Assembly: GCA_022844565.1 (NCBI GenBank)
Contig: JALHLK010000027.1
Location: forward strand, 1 to 60,876
Direction: 5' to 3'
Source of the DNA: Saprospiraceae bacterium
GTDB lineage: Bacteria; Bacteroidota; Bacteroidia; Chitinophagales; Saprospiraceae
Length of the DNA: 60,876 bases
The position numbers and the translations under genes are program-made. Positions 32,137-39,538 of the stretch are shown one piece after another. Position 1 is the stretch's first letter; each line of letters starts with the position of its first letter. Below the pieces are notes generated by a model. The model did not search any database and was not told where the DNA came from. It was given only the letters and a program-made list of their open reading frames with translations.

Positions 32137-33027
32137 ATGTATAAAATCATATTCAAAATAAGTTTTTTTATTTGTGTGGCTATAACTTTGAACGCTCAAG
32201 ACAAAAGCCCAATGATCGATTCAAGTGCTAATTCCAAAGTGAATCAAGTTTTTAAAGATAGGAAAGTGATAAACTCACAGAGTACAGAAATGCTCAATGC
32301 TGGAAGACTTGATTTCAGGGTAAGTCATAGGTTTGGAGATATTGCTGGAGAAGGAGGAGGCTGGTCCTCATTTTATGGATTAGAGAGCGCAAGAGATATT
32401 GCTATTGGGTTTGATTATGGCATATCTGACAACATATTAATCGGTATAAATAGAGCCAAAGGAGCAGGGCCTCTAAAGCAAAATTTAAACAGCCATCTAA
32501 AAATTCGATTTTTGTCTCAAAGGGAAAATGGGTCTCCATTGAGTGTAGTTGCTTTTTTGAATGGTTCTTATACTACGATGGAGAAAGGTGGTTTCGCAGG
32601 ATCTGTGACATATTTTGAAAAATTGCTTCACCGTTTTTCTTATCATTCTGATCTAATTTTGTCAAGTAAGATTGGTAAGAGCTTTTCTATTCAAGCTCTT
32701 GGGGGTTACACTTATAGAAATCTTGTAGAAGGAGACGATACAAATGGGTTGATAAGTGCCGGGTTAGCAACTAGAATTCAACTTACAAAGGCATTAGGAT
32801 TAATAATGGATTCGAGAGTCATCATTAGTGACATAAGGCAAGATCTAAAATATTTTCCTGTAGGTGCAGGCTTAGAGTGGGAGACAGGTGGTGGACACGT
32901 TTTTCAGCTGAATGTGACGAACGCACGTGGAATAGTGGAGACAGATTATATTCCTTATACAAATGATGATTGGTCATCAGGAGAATTTAGAATTGGTTTT
33001 ACAATCTCAAGACAGTTTTCATTATGA
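32137..33027 (+). CDS. DUF5777-family beta-barrel outer-membrane protein
   Basis: 296 residues with a signal peptide ending LNAQ near residue 21. The rest is beta-strand rich with alternating polar/hydrophobic residues, starting with the family feature RVSHRFGDIAGEGGG and ending FRIGFTISRQFSL with a C-terminal aromatic. It should be a small outer-membrane barrel. Members of this family are found beside cytochrome c genes in Bacteroidota. Its stop overlaps the ATG of the cytochrome gene (ATGA), so the two are coupled and probably work together. Function unknown. Confidence 0.85.
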   Translation: MYKIIFKISFFICVAITLNAQDKSPMIDSSANSKVNQVFKDRKVINSQSTEMLNAGRLDFRVSHRFGDIAGEGGGWSSFYGLESARDIAIGFDYGISDNILIGINRAKGAGPLKQNLNSHLKIRFLSQRENGSPLSVVAFLNGSYTTMEKGGFAGSVTYFEKLLHRFSYHSDLILSSKIGKSFSIQALGGYTYRNLVEGDDTNGLISAGLATRIQLTKALGLIMDSRVIISDIRQDLKYFPVGAGLEWETGGGHVFQLNVTNARGIVETDYIPYTNDDWSSGEFRIGFTISRQFSL

Positions 33028-34040
33028 AATATTTAATTTCTTTGGTAGTTTGCCTTTTTACATCCTACATACCTTTCAAATTTGATTTGGTAAAAACGAA
33101 GGATACTTCAAATGAATATATATCAGATTTAGAAGAAAAATTAGGCAAAGATATGTCTTCTAAAAAACCAGACTTCACCATAAAAGGCGTTAGCGCAGAA
33201 GCTGGCGAGTCTCTTGTGAAGAATGGGTTTGTCCCAAAATCTATGGGTAAAAAAGCGGGTAGACAAAGTAAACATTTTGTTTGTACATCGTGCCATAATG
33301 TAGTAAAAGAAGATCCAGATTTGGCAAATCCTAATGCCCAGGCAAGGTTAGACTTTGCTATTCAAAAAGGACTACCATTCCTCCAAGGTTCGCCACTCTA
33401 TGGAGTAGTAAATCGCAGTACTTACTACAATGGTGATTATTACAAAAAGTATGGAAACCTTGTTAATAAAGCCAAGAATAACATTAGAGAAGCTATCCAA
33501 TTATGTGCCCAAGAATGTGCCCAAGGAAGAAAGCTTGATCAATGGGAGGTTGAATCTATTTTAGCATATTTTTGGAAAATTGGTATCAAAAGGAATGATA
33601 TTTCACTTAGTGATGTCGAAAAAGCGGCATTGGTACAAGCTTCAAAGTCTGATGATGCAATGATGAAGAAAAAAGGGCTCGAATTATTGTCCCTAAAATA
33701 TATGGATAGAGCTGATGCTACTTTTGTACCACCACCTTCAAATAGAAAAGTCGGCAATGGCTTAGCAGGTAATGCTAGTAATGGGGCAAAAATATATGAA
33801 CTATCATGTTTGTACTGCCATCAAAAACAGAAGTATTCTTATTTAGATCTTGACAAAAGTAAGCTTTCTCTAAATTATTTAAAAAGACACCTAGACACTT
33901 ATCATCGACAAAGCGTATACCAAGTTACAAGATGGGGAGTACCTGTATATAATGGCAAGAAATCATATATGCCACAATATACATTAGAAAGAATGTCTGA
34001 GCAGCAATTAACGGACCTTGTATCTTATATTAATGGGTAA
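33024..34040 (+). CDS. Exported di-heme cytochrome c
   Basis: 338 residues with a signal peptide of about 17 residues. There are two c-type heme sites: CTSCH at 87-91 and CLYCH at 262-266. A third Cys pair, CAQEC at 161-165, is not a heme motif. The C-terminal domain from ~245 is a mono-heme cytochrome c (NGAKIYELSCLYCH, with MPQY near 317 as probable Met ligand). The N-terminal heme domain is less familiar. It should be periplasmic and carry electrons. It is translationally coupled to the DUF5777 barrel and followed by a small lipoprotein, suggesting an envelope electron-transfer module whose partner is unknown. Confidence 0.85.
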   Translation: MKYLISLVVCLFTSYIPFKFDLVKTKDTSNEYISDLEEKLGKDMSSKKPDFTIKGVSAEAGESLVKNGFVPKSMGKKAGRQSKHFVCTSCHNVVKEDPDLANPNAQARLDFAIQKGLPFLQGSPLYGVVNRSTYYNGDYYKKYGNLVNKAKNNIREAIQLCAQECAQGRKLDQWEVESILAYFWKIGIKRNDISLSDVEKAALVQASKSDDAMMKKKGLELLSLKYMDRADATFVPPPSNRKVGNGLAGNASNGAKIYELSCLYCHQKQKYSYLDLDKSKLSLNYLKRHLDTYHRQSVYQVTRWGVPVYNGKKSYMPQYTLERMSEQQLTDLVSYING

Positions 34041-34067
34041 GAAAGACCATTATAATAATGTTTTAAA

Positions 34068-34331
34068 ATGCAAAAAATGATTAAAATATTTCCAGTCAAA
34101 ACACTTTACTCTATTTTGTTTTCAGCAATGATTATTTTTATTTTTTCATGTAAATCTGAAACACCAACGGAAAAAACAAGAGAAGAACAGATTGCAGAGA
34201 TGATCGAAGGTATGAAGAAAAATCCTGAATGGATGCAAGCTTTGCAACAAAAGGCTATTGATTGGAAAAAGCCGTTGGATAGTGTAATGTATATTGACGC
34301 AGTTTGGATGATAGACCAACAACCAAAATAA
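34068..34331 (+). CDS. Small lipoprotein, cytochrome-associated
   Basis: 87 residues. An N-terminal hydrophobic stretch ends with a lipobox-like FIFSC, Cys at 28 (25 from the second Met). The mature part is a charged helical peptide, EEQIAEMIEGMKKNPEWMQALQ, with no domain I know. The ATGs at 34068 and 34077 are both possible. It follows the cytochrome by 27 bases and is probably the last gene of that operon. Confidence 0.7.
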   Translation: MQKMIKIFPVKTLYSILFSAMIIFIFSCKSETPTEKTREEQIAEMIEGMKKNPEWMQALQQKAIDWKKPLDSVMYIDAVWMIDQQPK

Positions 34332-34493
34332 TTAGATCAAATACCTAGGTTTTAAAAACTAAAGTTATGTTAATATTTTTAATTTAGGAGTCTATAATCT
34401 CTCTAACAATCGTTTATTGGTTGAATTTACGGGTAAAAATGGTTTTTGAATGTTTTTTAAATCCTGAATAGCTTGTAAATCAATTAATATTCT

Positions 34494-34501
34494 TAATTTT
34501 G
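34494..34501 (+). promoter_or_regulatory. -7 element TAATTTTG before bamD
   Basis: It fits TAnnTTTG, with TTG (34473-34475) about 18 bases upstream as a -33 candidate. It lies 23 bases before the TTG start of bamD. Confidence 0.6.
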
Positions 34502-34523
34502 CACGCTTAAAAGAAAAATCGAC

Positions 34524-35336
34524 TTGAAGATAAATATAAATCTAGCTTTTCTAGTTGCCCTTTCAATAATTTTATTTTTAAATTCTTGTACTACAGAATT
34601 CGAAAAAATTAGAACAAGTAACAATCCAGAATTAATTTATGAAAAGGCAAACCTTTATTTTAATGAGCAGAGTTACTCAGATGCACAAAGTTTATATGAA
34701 TTAGCTATACAGTACTATAGAGGTAAGGCGGAAGCTGAAAAAATATTTTACAATTTTGCATATACTTATTATCATTTAGGAGACTACAACACAGCAAGCC
34801 AATATTTTAAAAATTTTGTATCTACTTTTTATAATTCTCCAAATAGAGAAGACGCATCATATATGTCCGCATATTCATTATATAGATTGTCTCCAAACTT
34901 TAAGCTTGATCAAACACCGTCAGAAAAGGCTATAGAGGCATTTCAGGAGTTTATCAATGCATATCCATCTAGCCCAAAAGTGGTGGAAGCCAATAAGTTG
35001 ATAGACCAAATGCGTGAAAAAATGGAACGTAAATCATATGCAAAGGCAGTTTTGTACTACGATTTAAAGCAATATGAAGCAGCCGTTGCTTCATTTCAAA
35101 ATCATTTAAAAGGGTATCCAGGTTCAAAATATGAGGAGATGGCACAATTTCAAATGATAAAATCAAGTTTTGAACTAGCAGCCAACTCAGTTATAGAGAA
35201 AAGACAAGAAAGATTTGAGGATACAAAAATTCTCGCAAATAGATATCTAGAAAAAATTTCTAGAAAAAATTATAAGGAAGACGTTAAAGATATTATTGAA
35301 AAGTCCAATCAACGGTTATCAAAATTAAAAGCATGA
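34524..35336 (+). CDS. bamD: Outer-membrane assembly lipoprotein BamD
   Basis: A 270-residue lipoprotein of the BAM complex that inserts beta-barrel proteins into the outer membrane. The start is TTG at 34524, just downstream of the promoter, giving a signal peptide with lipobox Cys22 (LFLNSC). The mature part is a run of TPR helices (NPELIYEKANLYFNEQSYSDA, later AVLYYDLKQYEAAVASFQNHL). The length is typical. Its last four bases overlap rpoZ (ATGA), and the order bamD-rpoZ-coaBC-porD is a conserved Bacteroidota block. Confidence 0.93.
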   Translation: MKININLAFLVALSIILFLNSCTTEFEKIRTSNNPELIYEKANLYFNEQSYSDAQSLYELAIQYYRGKAEAEKIFYNFAYTYYHLGDYNTASQYFKNFVSTFYNSPNREDASYMSAYSLYRLSPNFKLDQTPSEKAIEAFQEFINAYPSSPKVVEANKLIDQMREKMERKSYAKAVLYYDLKQYEAAVASFQNHLKGYPGSKYEEMAQFQMIKSSFELAANSVIEKRQERFEDTKILANRYLEKISRKNYKEDVKDIIEKSNQRLSKLKA

Positions 35337-35677
35337 GTGATTTAAAAGCTAAAGTACAGAACATTGATCCCAATGTAAAAGCAAGAAGTATTAATGATTT
35401 TATTGACAAAACAGGAAATATTTATGAAAGCTTAGTTGCTATTTCAAAGAGGTCCAATGAAATATCTCTTCAATTGAAGGATGAATTGAATGGTAAGTTG
35501 CAAGAGTTTTCAGTAACTAGTGATGCTATCGAAGAAATTCTTGAAAATAAAGAACAAATAGAGATTTCTAAATTCTATGAAAAATTACCTAATCCAGCAG
35601 TAATAGCAATAGAAGAATACTTAAATGGTGAATTTAGTATTCAATATAAAGAGGTAGAAGCTCCAGAGGAGGCATAA
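35333..35677 (+). CDS. rpoZ: RNA polymerase omega subunit, Bacteroidota (Rpb6-like) type
   Basis: A 114-residue small subunit that stabilises RNA polymerase. The sequence does not look like proteobacterial omega, but DKTGNIYESLVAISKRSNEIS is the Bacteroidota form of the conserved omega/Rpb6 helix. Its place between bamD (4-base overlap) and coaBC is the standard location in this phylum. The C-terminal acidic tail ends PEEA. Confidence 0.88.
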   Translation: MSDLKAKVQNIDPNVKARSINDFIDKTGNIYESLVAISKRSNEISLQLKDELNGKLQEFSVTSDAIEEILENKEQIEISKFYEKLPNPAVIAIEEYLNGEFSIQYKEVEAPEEA

Positions 35678-35709
35678 AACTCTTCTTTTCTATTATAAAT
35701 TAGCGAAGA

Positions 35710-36900
35710 ATGTTGACAGGTAAAAAAATTGTATTGGCGGTAACAGGTAGTATTGCTGCTTACAAATCATTATTACTTGTAAGACTCTTGATCAAAGAAG
35801 GTTGTGAGGTGAGGGTCATCATGACTTCGTCTGCGACTAATTTTGTATCACAATTATCTTTTGCTACTTTATCGAATCATACAGTTTATGTAGATTTTTT
35901 TAAAGACAATACTTGGGCCAACCATGTTGAATTAGGTCTTTGGGCAGATCTCATGATAATTGCTCCAGCCTCAGCTAATACAATAGCTAAGGCTGCAAAC
36001 GGTGTTTGTGATAATATGGTATTAGCTACCTACTTATCTTCTAAATGTCCTGTGATCTTTGCTCCAGCTATGGATTTGGACATGTACCTTCATCCAAGTA
36101 CGAAGCATAATTTAATAAACCTTAAATCGTATGGTAATCATATCATAGAAGCAACATATGGTGAATTGGCTAGTAGATTAGTTGGGCAAGGTAGAATGGA
36201 GGAGCCAGAAAATATAGTGGATTATGTAAAATCATTTTTTGTTAATTCCTCTAAGCTGTATGGTAAAAACTTGTTAATTACAGCAGGCCCAACGTATGAA
36301 GCCCTTGACCCAGTTAGATTTATAGGGAATCATAGCTCTGGCAAAATGGGTTGGGCGATAACAAAAGAGGCATTAAATCGAGGTGCTTTAGTTAATTTGG
36401 TCCTCGGTCCAACATCACTTATGATAAATCCGCATGCTAATTTAAGTATTCACCATGTATCTTCGGCTCAACAAATGTACGAGGCTAGTAAAAAGCTTCA
36501 CGACCATGCAGATATTTCAATATTTTCTGCTGCTGTAGCCGACTATCGTCCAAAGGATGTGGCTGAACAAAAAATCAAAAAGAATGATTCAAACTTTGCG
36601 CTAGAGCTTATAAAAAATGTTGATATAGCTTACGAATTGGGTAAAATCAAAAAAGCAAATCAAGTTCATGTTGGGTTTGCTTTGGAGACAGAAAATGAAG
36701 AAATCAACGCTAAAGGTAAGTTAGCAAAAAAGAATTTTGATCTCATTGTTCTAAATTCAGCTAACGAAAAAGGAGCTGGTTTTAAACACGACACAAATAA
36801 AATTAAGTTGATTAGTAATAAGGCAATTACGACATATGAATTAAAGTCAAAAGATGAAGTAGCTAAAGATATTTTAGATCAAATCGAAGAATTGCTTTGA
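35710..36900 (+). CDS. coaBC: Phosphopantothenoylcysteine decarboxylase / phosphopantothenate-cysteine ligase
   Basis: A 396-residue bifunctional CoA enzyme. The N-terminal CoaC flavoprotein domain (1-~180) starts KKIVLAVTGSIAAYKSLLLVR and includes APASANTIAKAANGVCDNM (substrate and FMN binding) and APAMDLDM. The C-terminal CoaB ligase domain (~190-396) has ITAGPTYEALDPVRFIGNHSSGKMG and SAAVADYRPKD. Both are complete. It follows rpoZ by 32 bases in the conserved bamD-rpoZ-coaBC-porD block. Confidence 0.96.
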   Translation: MLTGKKIVLAVTGSIAAYKSLLLVRLLIKEGCEVRVIMTSSATNFVSQLSFATLSNHTVYVDFFKDNTWANHVELGLWADLMIIAPASANTIAKAANGVCDNMVLATYLSSKCPVIFAPAMDLDMYLHPSTKHNLINLKSYGNHIIEATYGELASRLVGQGRMEEPENIVDYVKSFFVNSSKLYGKNLLITAGPTYEALDPVRFIGNHSSGKMGWAITKEALNRGALVNLVLGPTSLMINPHANLSIHHVSSAQQMYEASKKLHDHADISIFSAAVADYRPKDVAEQKIKKNDSNFALELIKNVDIAYELGKIKKANQVHVGFALETENEEINAKGKLAKKNFDLIVLNSANEKGAGFKHDTNKIKLISNKAITTYELKSKDEVAKDILDQIEELL

Positions 36901-37058
36901 TATTCATGATACTTTTGGTGTAATTTTATGGAAGTAATGTATCTAGACGGAGCACTAGCAATAATTTTATTTTAAAATCGTTCACATGAAGTTAGAATTC
37001 AGGTACGATTTTTGAAATAAAGATCTTAAAATATATACATTCATTTAAAGCTTAAGGT

Positions 37059-37970
37059 TTGAAAAAACATACATTCTTTAATTTTTTAATTCTTTTCTTG
37101 CTTTCCACCTTTTCAGTTGCTCAAGAATTGGACGTGACTGTAAATGTAAGCGTCAACCAGGTAGACATCAAATCAGATCCTCAAATATTCAAGGCGCTGG
37201 AAACTCAAGTTAGAGAGTTTTTTAATAGAACCAAATGGACAAATGACGATTATCGCGATCATGAAAAGATAAGGGCCACTATACAAATCAATATTGAGTC
37301 TGAAATCTCCACCTCTCTTTTTCAAGGAGAAATCATCGTAAAGAGTTCAAGGCCGGTTTATAACAGCAACTACGAAACACCTATTTTAAATCATATTGAT
37401 AAGCCAGTCAGCTTTTCATTTAACATAGGCCAAGTCATTCAAAGATCTGATAATGTATACATAGACAATTTATCATCATTACTCACTTTTTATTCTTTTA
37501 TGATTTTGGGATATGATTACGATACGTTTAGTCCCCTAGGTGGTGACATACATTTTCAGAGTGCAAATGATGTACGCAATGCACTACCAAATTCTATAAA
37601 AAATGGACCTGAATGGACGAATGACATGAGTGTATCACGAAATAAGTATTATATGGTAAATGATATGTTGGATCCACGAGTAAGAGGGTTTAGAATGTTT
37701 CAATATAAATATCACAGAGAGATTTTAGATAATATGTATTTAGAACCTGATAAACAAAGGGCTATATTGGCGAGTTCTATCACAGATTTGAGAAGTGTGA
37801 ATGAGGTTTATCCAAATTCGATGGTTTTGTACATGTTTGGTGATTCAAAAAGGCAAGAATTATTAGAAATATTTAAGGTTGCTGATTTGAATCAAAAAAG
37901 GAAGGTTTATGATGTAATGATAGGAATAAACCCAACGCTTTCTCCTGTTTTAGAACCATTGACGAGATAG
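37059..37970 (+). CDS. porD: PorD/DUF4835 type IX secretion-associated protein
   Basis: 303 residues with a signal peptide MKKHTFFNFLILFLLSTFSVAQ. The start is TTG at 37059; no ATG gives the signal peptide. Family features are ELDVTVNVSVNQV right after cleavage, the middle YSFMILGYDYDTFSPLGG, and the C-terminal segment near MVLYMFGDSKRQELLEIF. PorD is needed for type IX secretion in Porphyromonas gingivalis, though its exact job is unclear. Its location after coaBC is the usual one. The type IX plug protein at 51721 and the large secreted protein at 56750 belong to the same export theme. Confidence 0.9.
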   Translation: MKKHTFFNFLILFLLSTFSVAQELDVTVNVSVNQVDIKSDPQIFKALETQVREFFNRTKWTNDDYRDHEKIRATIQINIESEISTSLFQGEIIVKSSRPVYNSNYETPILNHIDKPVSFSFNIGQVIQRSDNVYIDNLSSLLTFYSFMILGYDYDTFSPLGGDIHFQSANDVRNALPNSIKNGPEWTNDMSVSRNKYYMVNDMLDPRVRGFRMFQYKYHREILDNMYLEPDKQRAILASSITDLRSVNEVYPNSMVLYMFGDSKRQELLEIFKVADLNQKRKVYDVMIGINPTLSPVLEPLTR

Positions 37971-37975
37971 CATCC

Positions 37976-38551
37976 ATGCAAAATTTAGCAATATTTGCAA
38001 GTGGAGCAGGATCTAATGCAGATAATATCTTGCATTACTTCGAAAAGAGCTCTACAATACGTGTAAATCTAGTTGTTTGTAATGTACCAAATGCAGGTGT
38101 AATAGAAATAGCAAAAAAAAATTGTGTTCCTTGCATAGTTATTGATAAGATTACTTTTGTTAGTCCTGAACAAATGCTCTCAATTCTTAAGCAATATCAA
38201 ATCGACAGAATTGTTTTAGCCGGATTCCTCTGGCTTATACCTTCATATCTCATAACCAGTTTCAGAAACAATATTGTTAATATCCATCCTTCGTTACTCC
38301 CAAAATATGGTGGAAAAGGAATGTACGGCATGAATGTCCATAAAGCCGTGGCTGAAAATAAAGAAGAAATTACTGGAATAACAATACATCTAGTGGACGA
38401 AATATATGATAATGGAAGAATACTTTTTCAAAAAACCATAGATGTAGATGCTAAAGACACTCCAGAAGAAATTGCTCATAAAGTCCATCAACTAGAATAT
38501 GCTTACTTTCCCGAGGTTATAGAGGAATGGTGCCAATATGGCTTAGTTTAA
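37976..38551 (+). CDS. purN: Phosphoribosylglycinamide formyltransferase
   Basis: This 191-residue purine enzyme transfers formyl from 10-formyl-THF to GAR. It starts NLAIFASGAGSNADNIL, with the catalytic NIHPSLLPKYGGKGMYG (Asn/His) and ITIHLVDEIYDNGRILFQ (Asp) in order. The length is normal. It lies 5 bases after porD. It uses the same folate pool as folD and purU elsewhere in the window. Confidence 0.96.
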   Translation: MQNLAIFASGAGSNADNILHYFEKSSTIRVNLVVCNVPNAGVIEIAKKNCVPCIVIDKITFVSPEQMLSILKQYQIDRIVLAGFLWLIPSYLITSFRNNIVNIHPSLLPKYGGKGMYGMNVHKAVAENKEEITGITIHLVDEIYDNGRILFQKTIDVDAKDTPEEIAHKVHQLEYAYFPEVIEEWCQYGLV

Positions 38552-38673
38552 AACAGTTAGCAATCGAATAAATTTTGATTATTTTTTATTTTATTTCATC
38601 AAAATATTTGATATTTATAAAAAAGAAATTACTTTTGCATCACTTTTCGACGAAGGTTGAAGTTAAGTAAAAT

Positions 38674-38747
38674 GGATTGGTAGTTCAGCTGGTTAGAATG
38701 CCGCCCTGTCACGGCGGAGGTCGCGGGTTCGAGTCCCGTCCAGTCCG
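38674..38747 (+). tRNA. tRNA-Asp (GTC)
   Basis: 74 bases fold as a full cloverleaf. Acceptor GGATTGG pairs with CCAGTCC (one G-T pair), the D-arm has AGTTCAGCTGGTTAGAAT, the anticodon stem is CCGCC/GGCGG with loop CTGTCAC (anticodon GTC), and the T-arm has GGGTTCGAGTCCC. The discriminator is G; CCA is not encoded. A TACTTTTG promoter element lies about 40 bases upstream and a strong terminator follows at once. The left direct repeat of the metal island starts 28 bases after it. Confidence 0.97.
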
Positions 38748-38748
38748 C

Positions 38749-38780
38749 AAAAAAAGCTCTCAATTTTGAGGGCTTTTTTT
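38749..38780 (+). terminator. Terminator of tRNA-Asp
   Basis: AAGCTCTCAA pairs with TTGAGGGCTT in a ~10-bp stem, with an A-run before and a T-run after. Its T-run merges into the left 81-bp direct repeat. Confidence 0.9.
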
Positions 38781-38856
38781 ATTTGTAAAAGTTTTGATTA
38801 CGTATTTCGTTAATCTTGTTAAACTTTTTAGAAGGTGAAAACTGTTTTGTGCTTAG
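38776..38856. repeat. Left 81-bp direct repeat of the metal island
   Basis: It reads TTTTTATTTGTAAAAGTTTT to ...ACTGTTTTGTGCTTAG. By hand alignment it matches 51626-51706 in the same orientation at 74 of 81 positions with no gaps. Similarity stops sharply after GCTTAG. It begins in the T-run after tRNA-Asp. Either an attachment-site-like duplication bounding an inserted island, or two copies of a dispersed repeat. Confidence 0.85.
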
Positions 38857-38884
38857 ACATATTAAGTCTATTAAATATTATTCA

Positions 38885-38965
38885 ATGAGAATTGTTTACA
38901 GCACACTTGAATATAATAAAACAGGCTATTCTACTCATTATTTCTGGGGAGATAGTGAAATATAA
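38885..38965 (+). pseudogene. 26-codon open frame, possible gene remnant inside the left island border
   Basis: ATG at 38885 gives MRIVYSTLEYNKTGYSTHYF plus six more residues. Its composition looks protein-like, but it is too short for any family I know. It may be the leftover N-terminus of a deleted gene between the repeat and the first metal gene, or chance. The rest of 38857-39043 shows only the next gene's promoter. Confidence 0.25.
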
Positions 38966-39031
38966 TTTGTATTTTTCCAACTACCTGCACAACAATTATT
39001 AGGTTTATGCAATTAATATAAAATATTGACA

Positions 39032-39039
39032 TACTTTTG
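39032..39039 (+). promoter_or_regulatory. -7 element TACTTTTG at the head of the metal operon
   Basis: It fits TAnnTTTG and lies only 5 bases before the ATG at 39044. Transcription would begin at or next to the start codon, suggesting a leaderless or nearly leaderless message. Confidence 0.55.
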
Positions 39040-39043
39040 CACC

Positions 39044-39385
39044 ATGAAGTTTTTTCCTTTAATATTATCTGTGTATATTTTTTGCCTGGCTGTCATGCCC
39101 TGCAGTGATATTCACTTAGTATTTGAAGAATCAAAACATTCTGTTGCATATCATGTTGATCATGAATCACATGACCACAACCAAAACAAAGAGCAACATT
39201 GCAGTCCATTTTGTACTTGTACTTGTTGTCAAACCCCTATTAATTTTGAATTTGGAAATAAAGATTCTTTTCCTGTTGTTTTATTTGTTCAAATTAGTAC
39301 GGATAGTAATACCTTTTTATACTACGACAGTCCTTCTTCTGCCTACAGAAATAGTATCTGGCAGCCGCCCAAGGGAAATGCTTAA
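39044..39385 (+). CDS. DUF6660-like small His/Cys-rich exported protein
   Basis: About 113 residues from the ATG at 39044. The frame also has an ATG at 39026, but that lies upstream of the promoter element. The hydrophobic start MKFFPLILSVYIFCLAVMPC acts as a signal or anchor. The mature part has HVDHESHDHNQNKEQHC and then CSPFCTCTCCQTPI, strong metal-binding features. Similar small proteins sit ahead of CusA/CzcA genes across Bacteroidota, and here czcA starts 153 bases downstream. It is probably a periplasmic metal buffer or sensor; no direct evidence. Confidence 0.75.
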   Translation: MKFFPLILSVYIFCLAVMPCSDIHLVFEESKHSVAYHVDHESHDHNQNKEQHCSPFCTCTCCQTPINFEFGNKDSFPVVLFVQISTDSNTFLYYDSPSSAYRNSIWQPPKGNA

Positions 39386-39538
39386 TGTATTGCGATTATT
39401 GAATGTTTTTTAAATGGATATTACTATATAAGTAAAATCAGACATCATCTTAAAAAATATTTTATTTCCACCCATTTATCCGCGATTTGAATTAATCCGG
39501 ACTAAAACATTATTCAATTATCCTTAATCATTTATTGA

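Noticed and set aside
38674-38856. Classic integration inside the tRNA-Asp 3' end
   Set aside because: The direct repeat starts 28 bases after the tRNA and includes no tRNA sequence, and the right copy has no tRNA fragment, so the textbook att arrangement is not shown.
39123-39413. 96-residue open frame overlapping the DUF6660-like gene
   Set aside because: It is a shadow frame. The other frame has the signal peptide, the metal-binding Cys/His pattern and the promoter.
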